NCBI GenBank assembly: GCA_903865885.1
Contig: CAIPLJ010000071.1
Span: 1 to 33,085, forward strand
Reading direction: 5' to 3'
DNA length: 33,085 nt
Source: an uncultured Actinomycetes bacterium
Lineage (GTDB): Bacteria; Actinomycetota; Actinomycetes; Nanopelagicales; Nanopelagicaceae
Shown here: positions 23,992-31,537 of the stretch, one piece after another
How positions within the stretch are numbered: position 1 is the stretch's first letter
How the letters are laid out: every line of letters starts with the position of its first letter
Notes under the pieces: generated by a model
Databases searched by the model: none
Told to the model about the DNA's origin: nothing
Seen by the model: only the letters and a program-made list of their open reading frames with translations
Position numbers and translations under genes: made by a program

Positions 23992-24849
23992 CTAAAGCGC
24001 TGAAATTAACTCGATTGCATCAGCGACCGATGTCACAAGTTCTGCAGCACGTTCGCCAATGAGGCGGTGACAGCCTTCAGATGATGGCGAATTAATTGGC
24101 CCAGGGATAGCCATCACAGGTCGCATCAGTTCTGCAGCATCTCGTGCTGTTCGCAGTGATCCGCTTCGGAATGCAGCTTCAACGACAAGTGTTGCTTGAG
24201 AAAGCGCTGCGATGAGTCGATTGCGAGTGAGGAAACGGTGAGGCATGGCTGGAACTCCTGGCATCACTTCAGAGACAATTGCTCCGTTCTCGCAGATTTC
24301 TTCAAATAACCTTGTATTACCTGCCGGATATTGCAGATCGATTCCTGATGCAATCACTGCAATAGTGCGGCCTTCTGCAACGAGTGCGCCGCGATGTGCG
24401 GCAGAATCAATTCCGTATGCTCCCCCACTTACTATGTCCCATTCGCGATCGACAAAACCTGCGGCAAAATCACCTGCGATACGAGTTCCATAGGGAGTTG
24501 GGTTACGTGTTCCGACAATCGCCAGAGATGGGTTTGAAAGCACGTCGGCATTTCCTTTAACGATGAGCCCGATTGGTGGCGATTCGAGTTCATCTACTCG
24601 AAGTGGCCAGTGCTGATCGCCCGGAATAATGAAGGTGCCGCCATTTTTCTCAATGGATTGAAATGAGGTCACACTTTCGAAGGCAGAGACTCTTTCGATA
24701 ACAGATGCGTGCTTGATTGAGTCATAACCATTGTTCTTTAATCGTTCATACACTGACTGGGCTCCACGTTCATTGATTTCGCGGGTCCAGAAAGGTGTAC
24801 CACCTTCAATGGCAGAGAAGAGAGCAAGGCGATATGCGCGTTCTTTCAT
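23992..24849 (-). CDS. dprA: DNA-processing protein DprA
   Basis: A 285-residue Rossmann-like protein that protects incoming single-stranded DNA and loads RecA during natural transformation. Motifs are IVGTRNPTPYGTR, SGGAYGIDSAAHRGAL, AVIASGIDLQYPAGNTRLFEEI, SEVMPGVPAMPHRFLTRNRLIAALS and the AIPGPINSPSSEGCHRLI segment. The N-terminal SAM-like part is short and the C-terminal winged helix present in longer homologues seems reduced. The start overlaps the comM stop as ATGA. Transformation itself is not shown by this gene alone, as dprA is kept in many bacteria of unknown competence. Confidence 0.92.
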   Translation of the reverse strand: MKERAYRLALFSAIEGGTPFWTREINERGAQSVYERLKNNGYDSIKHASVIERVSAFESVTSFQSIEKNGGTFIIPGDQHWPLRVDELESPPIGLIVKGNADVLSNPSLAIVGTRNPTPYGTRIAGDFAAGFVDREWDIVSGGAYGIDSAAHRGALVAEGRTIAVIASGIDLQYPAGNTRLFEEICENGAIVSEVMPGVPAMPHRFLTRNRLIAALSQATLVVEAAFRSGSLRTARDAAELMRPVMAIPGPINSPSSEGCHRLIGERAAELVTSVADAIELISAL

Positions 24850-26366
24850 AGTTCTGTCCCTTCGCGCAACGAGTGCGCACGTTGTACATCATCGAGATTT
24901 GGAACTGAGTGGCCTGCAAGATCTGCAAGAGTCCAGGACAGGCGAATAACTTTATGGAGTCCTCGTGCAGTAATGCGTTCGCGATCGAGTTCATCGTGAA
25001 GGAAGTTCATCGCTAGACGCTCTGGTCGATATTTTCCTCGTAGTTCGCGGCTCGGAATCTGTGCGTTGAGCTTCCACGAATCGTTACTAAAGCGAAGTGC
25101 AGCAGCTTGTCGCGCTTGTATAACTCGAGTTCGAATTTCACGGCTGCTCTCGCCGAGTTCAGTCTGAGCCATCTCAACCCGGCTTACGGGATCTACCTGT
25201 ACTCGCATATCGATGCGATCCATCAAAGGACCGGAAAGTTTTCCTAAATAGCGACGTACTTGAACTGAAGAACATGTGCAGTTGCGCCCCTTACCAGTGA
25301 ACTTTCCGCATGGACAAGGATTAGCAGCAAGTACCAAGAGAAAATGCGCCGGAAAAGTTATATTTCCAACGCTTCGCGTAATTGTTATCGTGCCTGATTC
25401 GAGAGGTTGTCGCAGTGAATCAAGAACTCCGATGGCACATTCGGGCGCTTCATCGATAAAGAGAACACCGTGATGTGCCAAACTGCATGCACCTGGTTTT
25501 ATGACATGTGACCCGCCGCCAACAATGGATGCACGCGATGCTGTGTGATGTGGAGAGACTATGGGTGCAACAAGTGACATTGGTGAACGAGTTCCGAACG
25601 CGCCGGATATCGAATGCACCGCAGTTACTTCAAGGGCTTGATCCACAGTCAGCGCAGGAAAGATAGTTGGAATTCGTGATGCAATCATTGTCTTGCCTGT
25701 TCCGGGTGGACCAATAAGCAAGAGATGGTGTCCCCCGCTTGCAGCAACTTCAGCAGCAAAGCGCGCTTTCAGTTGTCCTGCGACATCCGAAAAATCGAGA
25801 TACTCATCTATATCTGTTTGATCGAGATCAAGTTCCTGCGCGACAGGATGTTCGCCGGTTCGTCCCCACAGCAATACTTCTCGAAGATTTTCAAAGGTGG
25901 ATATGTGCATCTGCGTCATAAGCGCTGCCTCTGCGCGATTTGCAGCGGGAACGATGGCTCGAGTAATCCCAGATTTATATGCAGCAATCAGAGCAGGAAG
26001 TACGCCCCGAACAGAGCGAACTTTTCCATCGAGTGCGAGTTCGCCCAATACAACAGTTTGAGTAAATGGCTCTTGTGGGAGCGTGCCGTGTGCAATCAAA
26101 ATCGCGAGTGCAATTGATAGGTCAAAACTTGATCCACTCTTTGGCAACCAGGCTGGCGAGAGCGAAACCGTAACCTTTCGATTGGGCCAGGTTTCGCCGC
26201 AATTGGTAATAGCTGCTCGTACTCGATCACGCGACTCTTGAAGAGCGGCATCTGGTAAGCCAAGTAGTGAATACATAGGGATTCCATCAGAGATATCAAC
26301 TTCAATTTCAACCACACTGCCGGTAAGTCCAAGGAGTGCAACGCTCTGCGTCTGTCCAATTGTCAT
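24846..26366 (-). CDS. comM: YifB/ComM-family AAA+ ATPase (Mg-chelatase-like)
   Basis: A 506-residue protein. The N-terminal YifB domain (GLTGSVVEIEVDISDGIPMY, then LPDAALQESRDRVRAAI) is followed by an AAA+ core with Walker A GPPGTGKTMIA, Walker B VLFIDEAPE, sensor LVLAANPCPCGKF, and a C-terminal Mg-chelatase-like domain. ComM is a hexameric helicase promoting branch migration during integration of transforming DNA. It overlaps yraN upstream and dprA downstream by ATGA, giving a tight three-gene operon. The cysteine cluster CPCGKFTGKGRNCTC is typical of the family and may bind metal. Confidence 0.93.
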   Translation of the reverse strand: MTIGQTQSVALLGLTGSVVEIEVDISDGIPMYSLLGLPDAALQESRDRVRAAITNCGETWPNRKVTVSLSPAWLPKSGSSFDLSIALAILIAHGTLPQEPFTQTVVLGELALDGKVRSVRGVLPALIAAYKSGITRAIVPAANRAEAALMTQMHISTFENLREVLLWGRTGEHPVAQELDLDQTDIDEYLDFSDVAGQLKARFAAEVAASGGHHLLLIGPPGTGKTMIASRIPTIFPALTVDQALEVTAVHSISGAFGTRSPMSLVAPIVSPHHTASRASIVGGGSHVIKPGACSLAHHGVLFIDEAPECAIGVLDSLRQPLESGTITITRSVGNITFPAHFLLVLAANPCPCGKFTGKGRNCTCSSVQVRRYLGKLSGPLMDRIDMRVQVDPVSRVEMAQTELGESSREIRTRVIQARQAAALRFSNDSWKLNAQIPSRELRGKYRPERLAMNFLHDELDRERITARGLHKVIRLSWTLADLAGHSVPNLDDVQRAHSLREGTEL

Positions 26367-26743
26367 AGGACACCGCCGCGATATTCAAGATTGTGTGTGC
26401 CGTCTGTTGCAATTACAACTGCCACGACATCAATACTGAATTCACATCCAAGACATCCGTGGGTTGCAAGCCAACCGAGTGCTAAACGCTGCATTCGATT
26501 GGCTTTATCGCGATTGATTGCTTCGAAGGGATGTCCAAATGCCAAGGAGCTTCGGGTCTTTACCTCAATAAAATGAAATATGCCATCAGCAGATAGGGAA
26601 ATTACATCTATCTCGCCCTCTCGAATTCGCCAATTACGATCGAGAATTTCATCGCCTCGTTCGGTTACATATCGAACCGTGACTTCTTCACCAAATGCTC
26701 CAGTGCGTTGTTTTGGGCCGGGTCTCTTTATCTTTGATGCCAT
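26363..26743 (-). CDS. yraN: YraN/UPF0102 family protein (putative endonuclease fold)
   Basis: A 126-residue protein of the YraN family, which has a restriction-endonuclease-like fold. Visible marks are GAFGEEVTVRYV, ILDRNWRIREGEIDVIS and FIEVKTRSS, giving the E-x-D and E-V-K residues expected of a PD-(D/E)XK site. Its biochemical role is poorly known; its place next to comM and dprA suggests DNA handling. The start has no ribosome site, but TACCCT stands 7 nt upstream on the reverse strand, consistent with a leaderless operon start. It overlaps comM as ATGA. Confidence 0.9.
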   Translation of the reverse strand: MASKIKRPGPKQRTGAFGEEVTVRYVTERGDEILDRNWRIREGEIDVISLSADGIFHFIEVKTRSSLAFGHPFEAINRDKANRMQRLALGWLATHGCLGCEFSIDVVAVVIATDGTHNLEYRGGVL

Positions 26744-26750
26744 GCGCGGC

Positions 26751-26756
26751 AGGGTA
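26751..26756 (-). promoter_or_regulatory. -10 element of leaderless yraN–comM–dprA operon
   Basis: Reverse-strand TACCCT ends 7 nt before the yraN ATG (26743). It lies in the 60-nt gap after rnhB; a TTGCAG upstream is a poorly spaced -35 candidate. Confidence 0.45.
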
Positions 26757-26803
26757 AGACTCCGATTGCAACTGCAAGTGAGAAATGTGAGCGGCTGTGG
26801 AAA

Positions 26804-27409
26804 CTATTTCAGAAGAGCCGCAATATTTGAGAAAGATTTGCGATGTTCTATACACGGGCCATGTTCTGCAAGCGCTGCTGTGTGCTTGGCGGTGATATAG
26901 CCCTTATGTTGGGCAAAGCCGTATTGAGGGTAGGTACCATCGAGTTCAATCATCATGCGATCTCGAGTTACCTTGGCGATAATCGATGCCGCGCTAATAG
27001 CAGTTACAACTTGATCGCCCTTCCACACTGCAACGTTTGGAATCGCAAGCCCTTCAATGGCATACCCATCAGTCAGGACATAGGCGGGTTCAATGGCAAG
27101 ACCTTTAACTGCGCGGCGCATTCCATCAAGGTTTGCGGCATGAACTCCGCGTTCATCAATTTCTGCAGGCGGCACAATAATCAAACTTACGCTTTCGGCG
27201 ATATTCATAATGACATCGAAGAGAATTTCTCGATTAGCTTCAGAGACTTCTTTGGAATCACGCACCTCTGATAATTCAGGTGCGGTTGGATCTTTCAAAA
27301 TAACAGCTGCAACAACGAGAGGGCCTGCACATGGTCCGCGACCTGCCTCATCGACTCCAGCAATAGGAGAAATGCCAGCGTTACGAAGAAGTTCTTCGAT
27401 CGCTTTCAT
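26804..27409 (-). CDS. rnhB: Ribonuclease HII
   Basis: A 201-residue nuclease that removes ribonucleotides from DNA and RNA from hybrids. The catalytic DEDD set is visible: GVDEAGRGPCAGPLV (Asp-Glu), DSKEVSE, the AYVLTDGYAI segment, and AISAASIIAKVTRDRMM with the final aspartate. The QYGFAQHKGY motif is also typical. It starts 9 nt after lepB with no clear ribosome site, so translational coupling is likely. Length is normal. Confidence 0.94.
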   Translation of the reverse strand: MKAIEELLRNAGISPIAGVDEAGRGPCAGPLVVAAVILKDPTAPELSEVRDSKEVSEANREILFDVIMNIAESVSLIIVPPAEIDERGVHAANLDGMRRAVKGLAIEPAYVLTDGYAIEGLAIPNVAVWKGDQVVTAISAASIIAKVTRDRMMIELDGTYPQYGFAQHKGYITAKHTAALAEHGPCIEHRKSFSNIAALLK

Positions 27410-27418
27410 AACTGCTAA

Positions 27419-28072
27419 TTACTTAATGGGGTTCTGATTAGGAACTAGGCCAATGTGTTTAAGCGGCCAAATAATTGAAAAGACGCGACCTGTAATTCGC
27501 GAGACCGGAACAAATCCATTATTGACATCATCCTGGTGATAGCGAGAGTCAGCAGATGCACCGCGATGATCGCCCATTACCCAGACCTTGCCTTCAGGAA
27601 CTGTAACGTTGAAGTCCATCTCGCTCGGTTTATTTCCGGCAAAGATATATGGCTCTACTGAAGATTTTCCATTGATTTCAAGAGCACCAGTCTTAGAACA
27701 ACAAACGATGTGATCGCCTGCAACGCCAATAACGCGCTTTACAAGATATTGCTTTGCCGGATTTGGAAGAACTCCAACAGCCACAAATCCTTCTTTAATC
27801 TTTGCTAATACTTTATTTTCAGTGCTTGGATACGGCTCTGGTAACCAATTAGCTGGATCGCGAAATACGACGACATCTCCGCGGTGAATTGCACTCGAAA
27901 TAAATGGAACTTTATTTACTGCAACGCGATCATTGATTTGAAGCGTGTTCTCCATAGAACCTGATGGAATAAAGAAGAACTGCACCAGGAAAGTCTTGAT
28001 GATCAGAGATACGGCGAGCGCAACGATTACAAGAACCGGGAACTCGCGAAGGAGTGAACCCTTGCGCGACAT
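27419..28072 (-). CDS. lepB: Signal peptidase I
   Basis: A 217-residue membrane-anchored serine protease that cuts Sec and Tat signal peptides. A single N-terminal helix (about 12-34) leads into the catalytic domain with SGSMENTL (Ser39), YLVKRVIGVAGD (Lys112), and VMGDHRGASADSR, the conserved box E. The catalytic face is outside the cytoplasmic membrane. The gene lies 14 nt after rplS, a common actinobacterial arrangement. No ribosome site is obvious before the ATG. Confidence 0.94.
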   Translation of the reverse strand: MSRKGSLLREFPVLVIVALAVSLIIKTFLVQFFFIPSGSMENTLQINDRVAVNKVPFISSAIHRGDVVVFRDPANWLPEPYPSTENKVLAKIKEGFVAVGVLPNPAKQYLVKRVIGVAGDHIVCCSKTGALEINGKSSVEPYIFAGNKPSEMDFNVTVPEGKVWVMGDHRGASADSRYHQDDVNNGFVPVSRITGRVFSIIWPLKHIGLVPNQNPIK

Positions 28073-28086
28073 GAAGGAGAGGGAAG

Positions 28087-28623
28087 TTACTCTGGCTTGT
28101 CTTCGGTAACAGCTTCGGTTACTACGACATCTTCTGTAGTCACAACTTCAGCTGGAACCTCTGCCGCAACTTCAACCGCAGCTGGCTCGGACACAACCAC
28201 TGGTGCTTCTTCAATAACAGGTGCCGCAATAACTTCCGCAACAGGTGTTGAAAGAATTCCATCGCCGTAACCAACAACGCCATCACGCTTTTCGCGAATC
28301 TTTGCAGCCTTACCGCGAAGATCGCGGAGGTAGTAGAGCTTTGCACGACGAACATCGCCCTTAGTAACAAGTTCGATCTTCTCAATAACTGGAGTGTGTA
28401 CTGGGAATGTGCGCTCTACGCCAACGCCGTAAGAGACCTTACGGATTGTGAAAGTTTCGCGGACTCCATCGCCTTGGCGACCGATAACGATTCCCTGGAA
28501 TACCTGAAGACGTGACTTGCTACCTTCGATAACACGGACGTGAATCTTGAGCTCATCGCCTGCGCGGAACTGTGGGATGTCCTTACGAAGTGAGGCTGCA
28601 TCTACGACGTCGAGAATGTTCAT
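28087..28623 (-). CDS. rplS: Ribosomal protein bL19 with long acidic C-terminal tail
   Basis: A 178-residue form of bL19, a large-subunit protein at the 30S–50S interface. The core (1 to about 113) shows [43 protein letters not shown] and [16 protein letters not shown]. Typical bL19 stops near here (about 115 residues). This one continues for about 65 residues rich in Val, Ala, Glu and Thr, with almost no positive charge, and probably disordered. The start has AGGA about 7 nt upstream. The tail is in frame with no sign of frameshift, so it appears to be real protein. Confidence 0.95.
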   Translation of the reverse strand: MNILDVVDAASLRKDIPQFRAGDELKIHVRVIEGSKSRLQVFQGIVIGRQGDGVRETFTIRKVSYGVGVERTFPVHTPVIEKIELVTKGDVRRAKLYYLRDLRGKAAKIREKRDGVVGYGDGILSTPVAEVIAAPVIEEAPVVVSEPAAVEVAAEVPAEVVTTEDVVVTEAVTEDKPE

Positions 28624-28664
28624 GGTTATTCCTGTTCATTACCAAATTAACTTGCGCTAATTGA

Positions 28665-28696
28665 GCACGGTATCGCCGTGCAGACTGCGTATCTTG
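28665..28696 (-). promoter_or_regulatory. Possible rplS promoter and 5'-end hairpin
   Basis: On the reverse strand CAAGAT (28696-28691) could be a -10, placing transcription start near 28684. The transcript would then begin with a perfect hairpin, GCACGG-CGATA-CCGTGC (28681-28665), within a leader of about 60 nt before rplS. This could be a stabilising or autoregulatory structure. The -10 departs from consensus, and TAGATT further upstream is an alternative promoter. Confidence 0.35.
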
Positions 28697-28742
28697 CCAC
28701 AGAAGGGGGGCCAGACGTAAATCGGCTAATCTAGGGTAGAAA

Positions 28743-29507
28743 TTACGCGTGGAGATTGAGGAAGGATTCAAGCTCTGCATAGAGGGTCGATCCCGCCGCA
28801 AGGGTGGTCATATAGGGCGCTTGGCCATAGAGACCAAAACGTGCACCTGCCTCGGTGGCAACCAAACTCGCTGCAGCCCAATCCCACTCTTTGAGTCCAT
28901 CTTCGTAATACGCATCCAACGCGCCCATTGCAACGTGACAGATATCAACTGCTGCTGCTCCATTGCGGCGAATATCTCGAATAATTGGAAGCATCCGTCC
29001 AACGTTCTCAATCTGGCGAATGCGATGTGAAACATCGTATTGAAAACCAGTTCCGATAAACGCTCGGTTTAACTCAATAGGTTCGTTTACCTTTATTTTT
29101 TTACCATTAAAAAATGCGCCGCCACCTCGAGTTGCCCACCAGGTTGAATTGATTGTGGGCGCAGTAACGACTCCGACAACTGAGCCCTCACTATCTTTGG
29201 CCGCGATAGAGACATTCCACCCAGGTAATCCATAGAAATAATTGACGGTTCCATCGAGTGGATCAATAACCCAAGTGATTCCGGACTTACTTTCGATTGC
29301 AGCACCTTCTTCGCCGATCATTCCATCATCGGGGCGGGCTGCAAGAAGTGATTGCACGATAAATTTTTCGGCCTTTTTATCCATCTGAGTGACGATATCG
29401 ATGGCGGTGGACTTCTCTTCGATTTCGAATGCGGGAGGGCGATCCATCAGCAGGGCGCCTGCATCTGCCCCTACCTTTCGCGCTAATTCGAGCAACTCCT
29501 CATACAT
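28743..29507 (-). CDS. suhB: Inositol monophosphatase family protein (SuhB-like)
   Basis: A 254-residue lithium-sensitive-type phosphatase. The metal-binding motifs are IGEEGA, DPLDGTVNY and, near the C-terminus, EWDWAAASLVATEAGA; FEIEEKSTAIDIVTQMDKKAE is the usual N-terminal stretch. In actinobacteria such enzymes may release myo-inositol for mycothiol and phosphatidylinositol, but family members also take other sugar phosphates, so the substrate is open. TAGACT lies 6 nt before the start with no ribosome site (leaderless), divergent from sepH. Confidence 0.9.
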   Translation of the reverse strand: MYEELLELARKVGADAGALLMDRPPAFEIEEKSTAIDIVTQMDKKAEKFIVQSLLAARPDDGMIGEEGAAIESKSGITWVIDPLDGTVNYFYGLPGWNVSIAAKDSEGSVVGVVTAPTINSTWWATRGGGAFFNGKKIKVNEPIELNRAFIGTGFQYDVSHRIRQIENVGRMLPIIRDIRRNGAAAVDICHVAMGALDAYYEDGLKEWDWAAASLVATEAGARFGLYGQAPYMTTLAAGSTLYAELESFLNLHA

Positions 29508-29513
29508 AAGTGA

Positions 29514-29519
29514 AGTCTA
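29514..29519 (-). promoter_or_regulatory. -10 element of leaderless suhB
   Basis: Reverse-strand TAGACT ends 6 nt before the ATG (29507). TTTTCT about 16 nt upstream may act as -35. Confidence 0.5.
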
Positions 29520-29556
29520 AAGGGTCTAACTCTCGAGAAAATACCACCCCATCGGA

Positions 29557-29562
29557 TATTCT
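29557..29562 (+). promoter_or_regulatory. -10 element of leaderless sepH
   Basis: TATTCT ends 7 nt before the ATG at 29570, with no Shine-Dalgarno sequence. This decides the sepH start over an upstream in-frame start at 29510. Confidence 0.55.
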
Positions 29563-29569
29563 CACCCTC

Positions 29570-30406
29570 ATGAGTGAGCTTCGATTTACCGGCAAGTCTG
29601 AAGATGGAAACCATCTCGCACTTGTCGATGGCGAGGGGAATAATTTTTCAGTTCGTATCAGTGACACTCTTCGCGCCACAGTAAATCAGCCGCGACTCTC
29701 ATCTGTTCCTTCATCTGATGCAGTCGAGACAATCTCTGTCAAAGAGATACAACGACGTCTTCGCGCAGGTGAAAGCTTCGAACAGATTGCTCGTGAAGGT
29801 CAGACTACTGTCGATAAAATTGAGCGTTTCTCTGGCCCGATCATGCAAGAGCGCGAATACATTCTTGCGCGTGCACGCGAATTAGTAATGCGCAAAGATG
29901 CTCATCGCGCAGACCTTACTTTTGTTGAAGTTGTGCAATCAAAACTTGCACCACGTGGGGTCGATACAGATCAAATTTCCTGGAACACCTGGCGCCTGCT
30001 CGATGGCACATGGCATATCGAACTTCACTATCCCAATCGTGATGGAAATGGTCTTGCTACTTGGATCTTCGATCTTGCGCGTCGCGCACTCGATGCCGCA
30101 GATGACAATGGCGCTTGGCTTATCGACGAAGATGCCCCAGTTCGCGTTATGACTCCTGGCATCATTCACTCCGAGCAATCACACCCTTCACGTCTTGAAG
30201 AACCAAAGAGTGATGCGCAGATTCCTCGCATTGCAGATCTCTTTGAAGAGCCAGAAGTCAAAGCTGAGACCCCGCGCCTTGCCGTGATTCGTGAAGCGCC
30301 ATCAGTGACAGATTCTCAAGATGGAATCACAGCACGCGCCAAAGTGCCTTCGTGGGATGAAATTATGTTTGGCCGTAAATCAGAAGAGCTACCTGAAGAT
30401 AATTAA
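29570..30406 (+). CDS. sepH: Septation protein SepH (DUF3071)
   Basis: A 278-residue actinobacterial cell division protein. The N-terminal DUF3071 domain begins with SELRFTGKSEDGNHLALVDGEG and contains a helix-turn-helix-like part (SVKEIQRRLRAGESFEQIAREG, then FSGPIMQEREYILARARE). A middle region and a variable linker follow, and the conserved tail VPSWDEIMFG closes the protein. In Streptomyces and mycobacteria SepH binds FtsZ and stimulates its assembly. The start at 29570 gives the usual family N-terminus and fits the -10 spacing. Its stop is 1 nt from the convergent phosphodiesterase stop. Confidence 0.9.
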   Translation: MSELRFTGKSEDGNHLALVDGEGNNFSVRISDTLRATVNQPRLSSVPSSDAVETISVKEIQRRLRAGESFEQIAREGQTTVDKIERFSGPIMQEREYILARARELVMRKDAHRADLTFVEVVQSKLAPRGVDTDQISWNTWRLLDGTWHIELHYPNRDGNGLATWIFDLARRALDAADDNGAWLIDEDAPVRVMTPGIIHSEQSHPSRLEEPKSDAQIPRIADLFEEPEVKAETPRLAVIREAPSVTDSQDGITARAKVPSWDEIMFGRKSEELPEDN

Positions 30407-30407
30407 A

Positions 30408-31505
30408 TTACTTCTGCGCCGTAAGCAATGGCACAGAACTTTCAATAGCTGAATCTCCGCCGTGATGGCCAATCATTGCGCCCTCTTTATCGCTGCGCTC
30501 TGGATCGAGTAGAACAATATTCTCTTGGGCAATCGCAATCACATCTCCTGCGCGCTCTGATGCATCCAGTGAAACCTTCGACCCAAAGAGACCTGCATCT
30601 ATTGCACTCTGTCGCGTATGCATCCTTACCTTTGATCCCAATGCAGATTCCCAACGTGAGACGACTTCAGATGCTGAATTAGGGTTTGCTGCACTTAGAT
30701 AGAGATGACGTGCTCGTGGTTCGCCGGCGATTACTGCAATATCTTTCAGCAAATCGTTTTCCTGTCCAAGAATGATCTTCTCCCCAACATTGATCATTCC
30801 GTGATCGGCTGTCAGCCAGATACGTGTGCCCGTAGGAACTTTTGCAATGAGATCTGCCGCAAGTTGATCTACCGCGCCAAGGGCTGCAAGCCATTTATCT
30901 GACCCAACGCCATCTGAATGACCAGCAGAATCTAAATCGTTTACATAGAGATAGACAAAAGATGGTGATTGCGACAGCGCAGAAATTGTCTCTGAGATTA
31001 AATCTGGTGCGATATTGGCGCCCTTGTAGTGAGCCCCGCGAAATACCGCACGAGTAAATCCTGTATTTTCATAGCGCTTGGCTGCAACATGTGTTGTTGT
31101 AATTCCAGCAGCTACCGCGCGTTCAAAGAGTGTAGGAACTGGTTGCCACATCACCGGATCTACGCGTTCATCCCACTTGAGCGTATTGAGAATGCGACCA
31201 CCACTACGCGGAACTTGCACCGTATAGCCGAGCATTCCATGTGCACCAGGCATTTCACCTGTTGTCAGCGTTGCAAGGCTTGTCGCAGTCGTGCTGGGGA
31301 AAGACGTTGTAACACTTCCTCGAGATTGCATACGTGCAAGTGTGGGAGCTGCATCTGCGAACTGAGTCAGAACATCGGCACCAAGTCCATCGACGAGAAA
31401 GAGAATTTCGCGACCTGTGGGACTTTCACCACAGTTGATTGAATCCTGCGCAGTCGTTAAACCCAAACTCGAGAAGATTGAAGGCATGATTTGCGACAAA
31501 TGCAC
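30408..31505 (-). CDS. Alkaline phosphatase superfamily protein (nucleotide pyrophosphatase/phosphodiesterase-like)
   Basis: A 365-residue metal-dependent hydrolase. Motifs are LFLVDGLGADVL (first Asp ligand), the nucleophile segment TSFPSTTATSLATLTTG, YVNDLDSAGHSDG, LTADHGMI and IGHHGGDS, which supply the two-metal site of the NPP/alkaline phosphatase fold. The substrate is not known to me; no signal peptide is visible, so it is probably cytoplasmic. GTG at 31505 is chosen because family homology appears to begin at LSQIMPSIF; an ATG at 31487 is possible. The gap to the divergent psuG gene is 32 nt. Confidence 0.87.
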   Translation of the reverse strand: MHLSQIMPSIFSSLGLTTAQDSINCGESPTGREILFLVDGLGADVLTQFADAAPTLARMQSRGSVTTSFPSTTATSLATLTTGEMPGAHGMLGYTVQVPRSGGRILNTLKWDERVDPVMWQPVPTLFERAVAAGITTTHVAAKRYENTGFTRAVFRGAHYKGANIAPDLISETISALSQSPSFVYLYVNDLDSAGHSDGVGSDKWLAALGAVDQLAADLIAKVPTGTRIWLTADHGMINVGEKIILGQENDLLKDIAVIAGEPRARHLYLSAANPNSASEVVSRWESALGSKVRMHTRQSAIDAGLFGSKVSLDASERAGDVIAIAQENIVLLDPERSDKEGAMIGHHGGDSAIESSVPLLTAQK

Positions 31506-31524
31506 AGCCCTATCTTCTCACGAG

Positions 31525-31530
31525 TATTGT
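31525..31530 (+). promoter_or_regulatory. -10 element of leaderless psuG
   Basis: TATTGT ends 7 nt before the ATG at 31538. No ribosome site precedes the start. Confidence 0.55.
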
Positions 31531-31537
31531 TGCCACC

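Noticed and set aside
26843-27271. 142-codon forward frame over rnhB
   Set aside because: It is antisense to a well-conserved RNase HII gene, cysteine-rich, and has no recognisable domain.
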